Assembly (NCBI RefSeq): GCF_001971705.1
Contig: NZ_CP019327.1
Coordinates: 2,728,001 to 2,792,000, forward strand
DNA: 64,000 nt
Direction of reading: 5' to 3'
From: Natronorubrum daqingense
GTDB lineage: Archaea; Halobacteriota; Halobacteria; Halobacteriales; Natrialbaceae
Below are positions 31,111-39,975 of the stretch, piece after piece (positions within the stretch are counted from its first letter, which is position 1; every line of letters starts with the position of its first letter). The notes under the pieces were generated by a model. It had not been told where the DNA came from, did not search any database, and saw nothing but the letters and a program-made list of their open reading frames with translations. The translations under genes and the position numbers were made by a program.

Positions 31111-31668
31111 ATGCAACACGTGAAGATTCCGCAGGACCGCATCGGTGTTCTCATCGGAGAGGGTGGCGAGACGATGCGCGAAATCGAGGCCGAAGCCGAG
31201 GTACGACTCGACATCGACTCGGAGAACGGCTCCGTCGCGATCGAGACCGTCGGCGACCCCGTTCGCGGCCTCAAAGCGCCGGATATCGTTCGCGCAGTCG
31301 GTCGCGGCTTTGCACCCGACGCGGCGCTTCGCTTGCTCGACGACGATATGATGATGTTCGACATCGTCGACATCGACAGCGCTGCCCGAAACACGAACGA
31401 TATGAAACGCAAGAAGGGCCGACTCATCGGCGAGGACGGGCGCACGCGAGAACTCATGGAAGAACTGGGAGGTGCCGACGTCGTCATCTACGGCTCGACG
31501 CTCGGCATCATCGGCGCACCACAGGAGGTCGACGCCGTTCGAACCGCTGCCGAGATGCTCCTCGACGGTGCACCCCACGGGACCGTCTACTCCTTCTTAG
31601 AGGAGCGACACAACGAGATGAAACACCAGGGGATGCAGTACCACCGCTACCCTGGCGGCGAATCGTAG
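31111..31668 (+). CDS. KH-domain ribosome-biogenesis protein (Dim2/Pno1-like)
   Basis: A 185-residue RNA-binding protein with two KH domains. The GxxG loops are visible as IGVLIGEGGETMREI and KGRLIGEDGRTREL. The protein partners with RIO1 in small-subunit maturation. The C-terminal HNEMKHQGMQYHRYPGG is typical of the haloarchaeal family. ATG 31111 (MQHVKIPQDRIGV) is chosen over an upstream ATG at 31024. Its end overlaps the convergent MFS gene by 22 bp. Confidence 0.92.
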   Translation: MQHVKIPQDRIGVLIGEGGETMREIEAEAEVRLDIDSENGSVAIETVGDPVRGLKAPDIVRAVGRGFAPDAALRLLDDDMMMFDIVDIDSAARNTNDMKRKKGRLIGEDGRTRELMEELGGADVVIYGSTLGIIGAPQEVDAVRTAAEMLLDGAPHGTVYSFLEERHNEMKHQGMQYHRYPGGES

Positions 31669-32924
31669 GCCGTCTTTGGCGTTCGACTCTGTGCGAGTCG
31701 GTCAGCGAGCACGATCAGTCCTGCTCCGCCAACGGCGGCAATTCCGGCTGCGATGAAGACCGGATTGTACGTCCCGATCGAATCGTATCCGAGGCCAGCG
31801 ATATACGGTGCAATAAGACCTGAAACGGCAAACGACCCGGAAATCAAGCCGAACACCGCGTTGATGTTTTCTCGCCCGAACAGATCCGCGGTCAACGGCG
31901 ACAGCAGTGCGCCGTTCCCACCGTAGCCGATGCCGTAGACGAACGCGAAGGCGAGGAGTGTCCAACTACTCGTCGCGAACGGCAGTGCGATCGTCGCGAG
32001 GCCCATAATCGCCGAGCAGGTTCCGAACACCGCCGTGCGGCCCACCGCGTCCGCGATGTGTCCGATTCCGACTCGAGCGACGGCGCTCGCGCCGCCGATG
32101 ATCGCGATCACCAACGCCCCGACGGCCGCCGAGATCCCGATGTCCGTCACGTAGACCACGATGTGCGAGAACACGACGTACAACGTGGTGTAGATGGCCA
32201 CCCAGCCGACGAACAAACAGAAGAACGACGGCGTGAACGCGATTCGCCGCACGGCCTCGAGTTGCTCGCGCAAGTTCTCGTCGGTGGCCGGCGTTGGTTC
32301 GCCGACGAACTCGTTTTCCGGCGGCGTCACGTCGGCAGCGAGTGGATCGTCCCGGATTAAGACGGCCGCGACGAGCAGTAACGCGGTCGCGCCCGCGGTG
32401 AGGAGTAAAAACGCCGTTCGCCAGCCCGTCTGTTCGATGAGTGCAGTCGACGCGGGCGCGACGAAGAGCATTCCCGCACCGAGGCCGGCGGAGGCGATTC
32501 CGCCGGCGAGACCGACGTGTCGATCGAACCAGCGCGGAACGGTCGCATAGGAGACGACGTAGACCGCACACATGCCGAAACCGGTGATGATACCGTAGAA
32601 CAGAAACAACGCGAACAGCGACTCGGCCTGACTGGTTCCGAGGAGTCCGACGCAGAGGAGTCCCGTTCCGGCCAGCAGGATCTGACGCGTTCCGTATCGG
32701 TCGACGAGCGCACCGACGAGTACCGCGCCGATGTAGAGCGTGAACGTCTGGAGACCGAACGCAATCGACGTGACGCCTCGAGAGTGGCCGAACTCGTCGA
32801 GTATTCGCTCGAAGAACACGCCGAAGGAGTACGAGAGACCGAAGACGACGAACGTCCCGATGAAACATGCGACGACGACGATCCACCCGTAGTAGAGTCC
32901 GTCTTCGTCGCTCTCGCTAGGCAT
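31647..32924 (-). CDS. MFS transporter, OFA/monocarboxylate-like
   Basis: A 425-residue major facilitator with 12 predicted helices. It starts MPSESDEDGLYYGWIVVVAC, and YGWIVV is the usual opening of oxalate-formate antiporter/monocarboxylate-type members. The signature after helix 2 is LVGALVDRYGTRQILLAG. A central loop of about 45 residues is acidic. The substrate is probably a mono- or dicarboxylate. It lies 147 bp downstream of the AtoE-type transporter on the same strand, suggesting a shared role in organic-acid uptake. Confidence 0.9.
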   Translation of the reverse strand: MPSESDEDGLYYGWIVVVACFIGTFVVFGLSYSFGVFFERILDEFGHSRGVTSIAFGLQTFTLYIGAVLVGALVDRYGTRQILLAGTGLLCVGLLGTSQAESLFALFLFYGIITGFGMCAVYVVSYATVPRWFDRHVGLAGGIASAGLGAGMLFVAPASTALIEQTGWRTAFLLLTAGATALLLVAAVLIRDDPLAADVTPPENEFVGEPTPATDENLREQLEAVRRIAFTPSFFCLFVGWVAIYTTLYVVFSHIVVYVTDIGISAAVGALVIAIIGGASAVARVGIGHIADAVGRTAVFGTCSAIMGLATIALPFATSSWTLLAFAFVYGIGYGGNGALLSPLTADLFGRENINAVFGLISGSFAVSGLIAPYIAGLGYDSIGTYNPVFIAAGIAAVGGAGLIVLADRLAQSRTPKTAYDSPPG

Positions 32925-33071
32925 AGGTGTGAATGTCACGCAGGATTCTTAAAGGATCAGTTAGCGGTAGGTGTGAGTCGTACTCGGTCGGTGCGGTGAC
33001 GGCGTCAGCGAAAGAAGTGTTGTGAACGGCTGAGTCGGTGCCGCCTCGGTCGACGGCAGCGCCTCGAGCGA

Positions 33072-34586
33072 TCAGTACGGGACGACGTACAGCGCGATCG
33101 CCAGGAACGGCGTCAGCAGGATCATCATCGTGATCGCGTAGCCGAACATATCACGTGCACGAAGTCCGGTAATCGCCAGCAGCGGAATCGCCCAGAACGG
33201 GTTCAGCAGGTTCGTGTGTGCGTCACCCACTCCGTACGCGGCGATCGTCTGTCCGTGTGGAATACCGAGTTCCGCCCCCGCACTCATCATCGGTCCGCCG
33301 ACGATGGTCCACTCGCCGCCCGCAGACGGCACGAACACGTTGAGGATACCGGCGGTGATCCAGGCGATGACCGGGAACGTCGCCGGCGTCGCGATCGACA
33401 ACAGGAACTCCGTCATCGTGTCGACCAGCCCGGTCCCTTCCATGATCCCGATGATCCCCGCGTAGAACGGGAACTGCAGGATGATCCCGGAACTCGAATG
33501 GACGGCGTCGTAGAACTCCTCGAGGTAGTCGATCGGACTCGTGTACAGGATGAGCCCGATCATGATGAATCCGAAGTTCAGCACGTTCAGGTCCAGTGCG
33601 TCGAGTCCTTGGACGTAGAACGCTCGAACGAACAGCGCGACACCCGTCAGCGCGAGCACCCCGCCGAGTACCTTGCTGTTGTTGATTTTGTCCGCCGGTG
33701 CCGGCGACTCGTCTTCCGGGCGCATGTCGCCTTCACTCGGCGATTCCTCGTCCGCGAGTTCGGTCTGCTGGCTCCCACCGTCGGCCGCCACGTCGGCGTC
33801 CCCGTCAGCGTCTGCAACCGAGTCGCTCGATGAGTCCTCTTCGTCGTCGTTCATCTCTTCGCGACTGAGGTATTGACTCATTCCCCGTGCGTACTCTCCT
33901 GGTGGAGAGAGCAAGTAGAGACAGATCGACGCGTAGACGATGGCGAGACCGGTCAACATCAACGGGTACGGGTGGAACACCCACTCCGTCGCCGGAATAA
34001 CGGTGTCGACGACACCCTGTTCCATGAAGACGTTACCCTCCGTCGCCTGGAGCAGTCCCGCCGAACTGGACATTCCCCACCCCCAGGTGAGGCTCATGCC
34101 GAGGTAGCCGGCGACGGCGACGAGCGGGTAGTGCAGTTGCATCCCGTTCTGTTCGGCGTACTTCCCCATCTCTCGAGCGAGAATCGCGCCGAAAATGAGT
34201 CCGAGCCCCCAGGAAATCCACCCGACCATCATCGCGCCGACGCCGACCACGACGACGGCCTGTTTTCCGTTGTTGGGGAGCCGAACGATTCGGTCGATTA
34301 CTCCCTTTACCCACGGATGATACGCCACGACGAACGCCGTTACCAGAATCAACACCATCTGCATCGCGAAGTCGAGCAGGTCCCAGAACCCGCCGTACCA
34401 CGAGAGTGCGATTTCCGTCGCGCCTGCGCCCTCGGATAGGAAGGCGATCACCGCCGCGACGTACGTGAGCAGTATCGCGAACAGAAACGGACTCGGCATC
34501 CATCGTTCCACCCTGTCAGCGATCCCTTCCCCGAACCGTTGAACCGGGGTCATCTGTGCCTCTGAAGACTCCTGTATGTCAGACAT
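33072..34586 (-). CDS. Short-chain fatty acid transporter, AtoE family
   Basis: A 504-residue permease of the short-chain fatty acid uptake family (TIGR00366-like). It starts MSDIQESSEAQMTPVQRFGE and continues with ADRVERWMPSPFLFAILLTY, the family opening. Conserved blocks are GWISWGLGLIFGAILARE, GWGMSSSAGLLQAT, PSAGGEWTIVGGPMM and GVGDAHTNLLNPFWAIPLL. An Asp/Glu/Ser-rich cytoplasmic insertion of about 65 residues lies in the middle (around 235-300); the bacterial proteins are shorter here. A TATA box fits this start. Confidence 0.92.
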   Translation of the reverse strand: MSDIQESSEAQMTPVQRFGEGIADRVERWMPSPFLFAILLTYVAAVIAFLSEGAGATEIALSWYGGFWDLLDFAMQMVLILVTAFVVAYHPWVKGVIDRIVRLPNNGKQAVVVVGVGAMMVGWISWGLGLIFGAILAREMGKYAEQNGMQLHYPLVAVAGYLGMSLTWGWGMSSSAGLLQATEGNVFMEQGVVDTVIPATEWVFHPYPLMLTGLAIVYASICLYLLSPPGEYARGMSQYLSREEMNDDEEDSSSDSVADADGDADVAADGGSQQTELADEESPSEGDMRPEDESPAPADKINNSKVLGGVLALTGVALFVRAFYVQGLDALDLNVLNFGFIMIGLILYTSPIDYLEEFYDAVHSSSGIILQFPFYAGIIGIMEGTGLVDTMTEFLLSIATPATFPVIAWITAGILNVFVPSAGGEWTIVGGPMMSAGAELGIPHGQTIAAYGVGDAHTNLLNPFWAIPLLAITGLRARDMFGYAITMMILLTPFLAIALYVVPY

Positions 34587-34610
34587 ACACTCACAAGATA
34601 AAAGCATTAG

Positions 34611-34620
34611 TTATTATATA
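34611..34620 (-). promoter_or_regulatory. Candidate TATA box of the AtoE-type transporter
   Basis: On the minus strand TATATAATAA lies about 25-34 nt before the ATG at 34586, the spacing for a leaderless archaeal promoter. Confidence 0.5.
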
Positions 34621-35002
34621 AGGTGAACTAGGCAATAATGCCCCATAACAAATTCATTATATATTGTCGACAGACAGAGGACTAGCCTGTGTCAGCACCC
34701 ACAATCGTCGGGTCCAATCCACAACACAAACGCGTCCCGCAATTATCGCTCTGGGCATTTATAAATATAATTCACCGCATGGCAGTGTATAGCGAGGAGG
34801 TGCCAACGCAGTCGTTGCCCCGCGTCTGTCGCGTTCCTTCCTGCCGTCGTGAGCGCCCGCTTCGGCCGTCACGAACCGCTGTCTGCCTGTAATCGGTCGC
34901 ACTCGTGCGAGACCAACGACCGGACGAATTAGTGTTACCGAGTGTCCAACGAGCGTGGACGACCACCAGAAGAGAGGCGAACGAAACCACACGTTACGAA
35001 AC

Positions 35003-35011
35003 TTTTTTATA
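35003..35011 (+). promoter_or_regulatory. TATA box of the thermosome gene
   Basis: TTTTTTATA lies about 28-36 nt before the thermosome ATG and is preceded by CGAAAC. The spacing predicts a leaderless or nearly leaderless transcript. Heat-shock thermosome genes of haloarchaea are controlled at sites around the TATA box. Confidence 0.6.
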
Positions 35012-35038
35012 GAACCCCAAACAATCCTTCGTCTGACT

Positions 35039-36712
35039 ATGGCACAACAGATGGGCAACCAGCCTCTCATCGTTCTCTCGGAGGATAGCCAGCGGACGTC
35101 CGGCAAAGACGCACAGTCGATGAACGTACAGGCCGGCAAGGCCGTTGCCGAGTCCGTCCGGACCACACTCGGTCCGAAAGGAATGGACAAGATGCTCGTC
35201 GATTCCTCGGGTAACGTCATCGTCACGAACGACGGTGTCACCCTCCTCTCGGAGATGGAGATCGATCACCCAGCCGCCGACATGATCGTCGAAGTCGCCG
35301 AGACGCAGGAGGACGAGGTCGGCGACGGCACCACGAGCGCCGTCGTCATCTCCGGTGAACTCCTCAGCCAAGCCGAGGAACTTCTCGAGCAGGATATCCA
35401 CGCGACCACGCTCGCACAGGGATACCGTCAGGCCGCCGAGGAAGCCACCGAAGCCCTCGAAGAGATCGCCATCGACGTCGACGAGGACGACACCGAAATC
35501 CTCGAGCAGATCGCCGCGACCGCGATGACGGGCAAGGGTGCGGAGAACGCTCGCGACCTCCTCTCGGAACTCGTCGTCGAGGCCGTCCAGTCGGTCGCCG
35601 ACGGCGACGACATCGACACGGACAACATCAAAGTCGAGAAGGTCGTCGGCAGTTCCATCGACGAGTCCGAACTCGTCGAGGGCGTCATCGTCGACAAGGA
35701 GCGCGTCTCGGACAACATGCCGTACTTCGCGGAAGACGCCTCCGTCGCCATCGTCGACGGCGACCTCGAGATCAAAGAGACCGAAATCGACGCCGAAGTC
35801 AACGTCACCGACCCCGACCAACTCGAGCAGTTCTTAGAGCAAGAAGAGACCCAACTGCGCGAGATGGCCGAGCAGGTCGCAGACGCCGGTGCCGACGTCG
35901 TCTTCGTCGACGGCGGCATCGACGACATGGCCCAGCACTACCTCGCACAGGAGGGCATCATCGCCGTCCGCCGCGTCAAATCCAGCGACCAGAGCCAGCT
36001 GGCACGCGCGACCGGCGCGACGCCCGTCACCAGCGTCGACGACCTCAGCGAGGACGACCTCGGCTTCGCCGGTAGCGTCGCCCAGAAGGAGATCGCTGGC
36101 GATCAGCGCATCTTCGTCGAGGACGTCGACGACGCCAAGGCCGTCACCCTCATCCTCCGCGGTGGCACCGAGCACGTCATCGACGAGGTCGACCGCGCCA
36201 TCGAGGATTCGCTGGGCGTCGTCCGCACCACGCTCGAGGACGGCAAAGTCCTCGCCGGCGGCGGTGCCCCAGAGGTCGACCTCTCGCTCGCACTTCGCGA
36301 CTACGCGGACTCCGTCGGCGGCCGCGAACAGCTCGCCGTCGAAGCCTTCGCGGACGCACTCGAGGTCATCCCACGAACGCTCGCCGAGAACGCTGGCCTC
36401 GACCCCATCGACTCGCTGGTCGAACTCCGCGCCGACCACGACGGCGGCGACACCGCCTCCGGTCTCGACGCGTTCACCGGCGACACCATCGACATGGGCG
36501 AGGAAGGCGTCTACGAGCCGCTTCGCGTGAAGACCCAGGCCATCGAATCCGCAACCGAAGCCGCAGTCATGTTGCTTCGCATCGACGACGTCATCGCGGC
36601 CGGCGACCTCGCCGTCGCTGACGACGACGATGGCGAAGACATGCCACCAGGCGGCGGTGGCATGGGCGGCGGCATGGGCGGTATGGGCGGTGGCATGGGC
36701 GGCATGATGTAA
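35039..36712 (+). CDS. Thermosome subunit (group II chaperonin)
   Basis: A 557-residue group II chaperonin subunit that forms a double-ring ATP-driven folding chamber. ATP-site motifs are [17 protein letters not shown] and GDGTTSAVV (about residue 96). The apical domain carries the helical lid, and the C-terminus is a Gly-Met-rich tail that fills the ring cavity. The start at ATG 35039 ([20 protein letters not shown]) is fixed by the promoter spacing; an upstream ATG at 34955 is unlikely. Which paralog (cct1-3) it is cannot be told. It is followed by strong hairpins. Confidence 0.96.
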   Translation: MAQQMGNQPLIVLSEDSQRTSGKDAQSMNVQAGKAVAESVRTTLGPKGMDKMLVDSSGNVIVTNDGVTLLSEMEIDHPAADMIVEVAETQEDEVGDGTTSAVVISGELLSQAEELLEQDIHATTLAQGYRQAAEEATEALEEIAIDVDEDDTEILEQIAATAMTGKGAENARDLLSELVVEAVQSVADGDDIDTDNIKVEKVVGSSIDESELVEGVIVDKERVSDNMPYFAEDASVAIVDGDLEIKETEIDAEVNVTDPDQLEQFLEQEETQLREMAEQVADAGADVVFVDGGIDDMAQHYLAQEGIIAVRRVKSSDQSQLARATGATPVTSVDDLSEDDLGFAGSVAQKEIAGDQRIFVEDVDDAKAVTLILRGGTEHVIDEVDRAIEDSLGVVRTTLEDGKVLAGGGAPEVDLSLALRDYADSVGGREQLAVEAFADALEVIPRTLAENAGLDPIDSLVELRADHDGGDTASGLDAFTGDTIDMGEEGVYEPLRVKTQAIESATEAAVMLLRIDDVIAAGDLAVADDDDGEDMPPGGGGMGGGMGGMGGGMGGMM

Positions 36713-36713
36713 G

Positions 36714-36749
36714 AGCGATTCGGAGCGAACGCAGTGAGCGAGAATCGCT
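36714..36749. terminator. Hairpin directly after the thermosome stop
   Basis: AGCGATTC at 36714-36721 pairs with GAATCGCT at 36742-36749 across a 20-nt loop containing GCGAACGCAGTGAGCG. It begins 2 nt after the stop codon. It could aid transcript ending or protect the 3' end; the loop sequence recalls a motif common between haloarchaeal genes. Confidence 0.45.
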
Positions 36750-36786
36750 GAAAACGAGCGGGGAACGCAGTGACCCGCGAGCAAAA

Positions 36787-36835
36787 CTAAATTTTGCTCT
36801 GCGGGCCGCCTTCGGCGGCCCTCGGCAAAATTTAG
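36787..36835. other. 49-nt two-part perfect hairpin
   Basis: CTAAATTTTGC (36787-36797) pairs with GCAAAATTTAG (36825-36835), and inside it GGGCCGCC (36803-36810) pairs with GGCGGCCC (36814-36821) around a TTC loop. An AT outer stem with a GC inner stem may be a terminator, a structured RNA or a miniature repeat element. Confidence 0.65.
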
Positions 36836-36875
36836 TATAAAAGCCTCCTCCCTCCCCGATGGGTCGGTCGTCGGC

Positions 36876-36901
36876 CCGCGAGCGCCGTACGGCGCTCGCG
36901 G
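36876..36901. other. 26-bp perfect palindrome
   Basis: CCGCGAGCGCC (36876-36886) and GGCGCTCGCGG (36891-36901) flank GTAC, so the whole 26 bp is self-complementary. It could form a GC-rich hairpin or a protein-binding site. It lies about 300 bp before the ornithine-cyclodeaminase-family gene. Confidence 0.65.
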
Positions 36902-37201
36902 TGAACGGCTTCGTTCGGGTTCTCCGAACCGCTCACTCGCCGACAAACGCTGTGGAATGATTTGCAGATCGCTGGATGAGGGAGGTTCATTCATTATCGC
37001 TCGAGCACCCGTTCACGACTCGAGTCGGCTCGATACACCTACTTTGCTCCTGCAGATTCGGTGTCGTTCCTTCGTTCTCGTACCGAGTAGCGTCGAATCC
37101 AGACTCGAGTCACGTAGTCGGCGAGAATCCTGTTGGACGTGTTACGTGCTGTGTTCGACAAATCAGGACGAATTAAGTAGGTTCCCGCAATATTCGCCAC
37201 C

Positions 37202-38200
37202 ATGAACACGCTTCTGCTGGATAGCGAGGACGTCGAGGAGTACGCACGCCTCGAGGACGTCATCGACGCCGTCGAGCAGGCCTTCGCGGCCTTCGAGCGC
37301 GGTGATACACAGATGCCTGCAAAGTCCTACATCGACTTGCCACAGTACAACGGCGACTTTCGGTCGATGCCGGCGTACCTCCAGACTGAGGGGTGGGACG
37401 CCGCCGGGTTGAAGTGGGTCAACGTCCACCCCGACAACCCGACGGATCACGACCTGCCGACCGTGCTGGGGACGATGATCTACTCAGACCCCGAGACGGC
37501 CTTCCCACTCGCCGTGATGGACGGGACGACGCTGACGATGAAACGAACCGGCGCGGCGGCCGCCGTCGCCACCGACTACCTCGCCGTCGACGACGCCTCG
37601 AGTCTCGGCCTCGTCGGCGCTGGCGTTCAGTCCTACACGCAACTGCGAGCGATCAGCGAAATTCGGGACATCTCGACGGTCGTCGTCTCCGATCCGGACG
37701 AAGCGCGCGTCGAACGGTTCGTCGACACCTTCGAGGACCAATTCGACGTTCGAGCCGGCTCAATTGTAGACGCTGGCCACTGTGACATTCTCTCGACAGT
37801 GACGCCGGTCGAAGACCCGATCGTCGGCCTCGACGACGTCGGCGAACGCACGCACGTCAACGCGATCGGTGCCGACGCCGAGGGCAAACACGAACTGAGC
37901 GACGACCTCCTGTCCGAGGCGGCGATCGTCATCGACGACCACGAACAGTGCACTCACTCCGGCGAGATCAACGTCCCCTACAACGAGGGGGTGCTGACCG
38001 ACACCGATCTTCACGGCGAGATCGGCGAAGTCGTCGTCGGCTCGAAGCCGGGTCGAACGGGCGAGACGGGCGTCACCGTCTTCGATTCGACTGGGCTCGC
38101 GATTCAGGACGTCGCCGCCGCCCACGTCGTCTACGAAAACGCGAGCGAGGCGACGGACGGCCACCCATTCGACCTCGTCGGCGTCGGTTCCTCGACGTAA
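37202..38200 (+). CDS. Ornithine cyclodeaminase / mu-crystallin family dehydrogenase
   Basis: A 332-residue NAD(P)-dependent enzyme of the OCD/mu-crystallin family, which includes archaeal alanine dehydrogenase and ornithine cyclodeaminase. Substrate residues lie in MPAKSYID, FRSMPAYL and AAGLKWVNVHPDNP; the Rossmann fold has SLGLVGAGVQSYTQL; the C-terminal blocks are HVNAIGADAEGKHEL and VFDSTGLAIQDVAAAH. An archaeal alanine dehydrogenase role is quite possible. Stand-alone gene, start at ATG 37202. Confidence 0.9.
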   Translation: MNTLLLDSEDVEEYARLEDVIDAVEQAFAAFERGDTQMPAKSYIDLPQYNGDFRSMPAYLQTEGWDAAGLKWVNVHPDNPTDHDLPTVLGTMIYSDPETAFPLAVMDGTTLTMKRTGAAAAVATDYLAVDDASSLGLVGAGVQSYTQLRAISEIRDISTVVVSDPDEARVERFVDTFEDQFDVRAGSIVDAGHCDILSTVTPVEDPIVGLDDVGERTHVNAIGADAEGKHELSDDLLSEAAIVIDDHEQCTHSGEINVPYNEGVLTDTDLHGEIGEVVVGSKPGRTGETGVTVFDSTGLAIQDVAAAHVVYENASEATDGHPFDLVGVGSST

Positions 38201-38218
38201 CCGTTCTTTACCCCTCAC

Positions 38219-39034
38219 TCAGCGATCGCGGAGTCGTCGAGGAATCGATCCCGTCATCGGTAGTTCGTCGCAGTAGTAAGCAACCGGCTCACCCGTCGGC
38301 TCCGGCAGTCCGTTCGCCTCGAGCATCGTGTTTTCTTCGATCGTCACGCGTGCGGGTTGTAACGGCCAGGGGTCGTGTGCGATTTCACCGGCCAACACGC
38401 CACCGGCTTCGGGGGCGTAGAACCGACGGCGTTCGACGAGCCAGTGTGCGAGCGAACCCGACTTTGGCTCGAACACGTCCCCGTCGGGACGGTAGCTGGC
38501 CGAGAACCGAGCGGCGGTCGTTCGCTCGAACTGTGGACGAGCACCCGCTGCGAGTTGACTCCGCACGCTCGAGAACGCGACCGACTCATCGGTCGCCCCG
38601 ACTCGCATGTGCGCGTGAAAGACCGGGAGTCGGGTCGTGCGACCGACCACACCCGCGACGAGTGGCGTGCCGACGTCGATACTGAAGAAAAAGAGCGCGG
38701 GGTCGCCGCGATATCGAACGTAGGTCCGGACGTTGAGTTCGGCGACCGCCGTCCGAAGCGCGGGCGGCGTTCCACGAATCCCTGCGTTCGTGAGGACGAA
38801 CGGCAGGACGCTCACCCAGGCTTCGCCGTCGCGCGTCTCGAGTGTCAACTCGTCGGGGACGTGTGGACGCAACGCGTCGGGGTCGACGGGCCAGTTGACG
38901 AACAATCCGTTTCGCCACGTCATCGAGACGACGTGCGGTGCGATCGGTGACGATCCGTCTGCGAACGTCCACCGGAACGGGCTGGTTCGCTTTCGTGTCG
39001 GTCGTCGTGTCCGTATCTCTTCTTGATATGTCAT
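38219..39034 (-). CDS. DUF2071 (YqjF-like) family protein
   Basis: A 271-residue protein of the DUF2071/YqjF family. The family pattern is clear: MTWRNGLFVNWPVDPDALRP, then LPFVLTNAGIRGTPPAL, then AELNVRTYVRYRGDPALFFFSIDVG, and a C-terminal YYCDELPM. The fold is related to acetoacetate decarboxylase, but no catalytic Lys is evident and the function is unknown. It follows the opsin gene by 155 bp on the same strand, so read-through from the opsin operon is possible. Confidence 0.85.
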   Translation of the reverse strand: MTYQEEIRTRRPTRKRTSPFRWTFADGSSPIAPHVVSMTWRNGLFVNWPVDPDALRPHVPDELTLETRDGEAWVSVLPFVLTNAGIRGTPPALRTAVAELNVRTYVRYRGDPALFFFSIDVGTPLVAGVVGRTTRLPVFHAHMRVGATDESVAFSSVRSQLAAGARPQFERTTAARFSASYRPDGDVFEPKSGSLAHWLVERRRFYAPEAGGVLAGEIAHDPWPLQPARVTIEENTMLEANGLPEPTGEPVAYYCDELPMTGSIPRRLRDR

Positions 39035-39189
39035 CCTCGAGTGTGAACAGACGTGCTGTCAGTGACACTACGACGCGAACGAGCATAAAGAAGCCAGCCA
39101 CCTGTCAGTTCTTGTGGCGGAGTTCGAGTAGACACGCGACCGAATCCGACCACTCGATTCGAACGAGCGGATTCGGTCCGCTGTCCGCC

Positions 39190-39975
39190 TCAGTCGGCCG
39201 GTTCGATGTCGGGGTCGGTATCGGAGCCAATCTCGGTGTCCGTCGCGCTCGAGTCCGAGAACGTGACGTCGGTGCCGTCGGAGTCCCCACCCGTTGTGGC
39301 GTCTCGCAGGTCGACCATCGCGTCCGTCGCCCGGAGGACGAGGATGCCAAATCCGATCCGCGTCGCGATGTCGAGGTACGCACCGACGAAGATGCCGCCG
39401 AAGGCATCGAGCAAGCCAATTCCCTGCCGAGAGATGACACCGATCACGAGGTAGCCGATCCAGAGTAACAACAACAGGTTCCGGAGCTTTCCGTAGAGCA
39501 ACACCCGTTCGCCACTCGTCTCGCCCGAGCGTGCCGTTACCGGCCAGACGAGCGTGTAGATGAGCACTCCGAGTACGACGACCGTCAGTCCGTTCAGCAC
39601 CAGCGCCTCCGGTGGCGTCTGAAAGACGCCGACGATCGTCACGCTGATCCACGCGAACACGAGAACGACGAGCGTGATGAGTTGTCGCCGACTCGCGCCG
39701 GCGATCATACCGGCGAGGACGACCATGATCGGCGTCGCGACGTAGTACTCGACGTAACGCGTCAACGCGACCGGCTCGCCATCGGGCGTCGTAAACCGAA
39801 GCAACTCGAGTGACATCCCGAGGTACGCGAGCGAGAGCGTACCACAGATGATCGGCACCGGCAGGTAGTACCGACGGAGTCCCGCCGGCTTGCGGGCGAC
39901 CCACACGAGGAACGCGACCGTCGCGAGCGCCGTGATCGCCGCACCGATTCGGTACATCTCGAGTTCGGGAATCAT
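39190..39975 (-). CDS. Opsin-family seven-helix protein lacking the retinal Schiff-base lysine
   Basis: A 261-residue microbial (type 1) opsin, close in pattern to sensory rhodopsin II (SRII), with helices A-G at about 7-27, 36-57, 71-92, 98-116, 124-144, 164-183 and 191-215, then an acidic tail. Helix C has [11 protein letters not shown]: Arg73 matches BR Arg82, and Glu76 sits at Asp85. Helix F has [11 protein letters not shown] (Trp172, Tyr175). Helix G has [12 protein letters not shown]: Asp202 matches BR Asp212, but the Lys216 position is Arg206, codon CGG at 39358-39360. The SRII signalling residues Tyr174, Tyr199 and Thr204 are kept as Tyr175, Tyr200 and Thr205. BR Pro186 and Trp189 are lost. 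It overlaps the transducer gene by 4 bp. It cannot bind retinal in the normal way. Confidence 0.93.
   Translation of the reverse strand: MIPELEMYRIGAAITALATVAFLVWVARKPAGLRRYYLPVPIICGTLSLAYLGMSLELLRFTTPDGEPVALTRYVEYYVATPIMVVLAGMIAGASRRQLITLVVLVFAWISVTIVGVFQTPPEALVLNGLTVVVLGVLIYTLVWPVTARSGETSGERVLLYGKLRNLLLLLWIGYLVIGVISRQGIGLLDAFGGIFVGAYLDIATRIGFGILVLRATDAMVDLRDATTGGDSDGTDVTFSDSSATDTEIGSDTDPDIEPAD

Larger units (their letters stand above)
34587..35038. other. Divergent promoter region between the fatty-acid transporter and the thermosome
   Basis: About 450 bp of AT-rich DNA. It holds TATA boxes for both neighbours and a third TATA-like TTTATAAATA at about 34759-34768 with a 37-codon open frame after it (34779-34892, three Cys). 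The last could be a small protein or an RNA; I see no further support. Confidence 0.45.
36713..37201. other. Intergenic region with strong hairpins
   Basis: About 490 bp after the thermosome. It has three separate inverted repeats (listed individually), a repeated AACGCAGTGA, and a TATA-like TATAAAAG at 36836-36843. No protein gene is supported. Confidence 0.5.
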
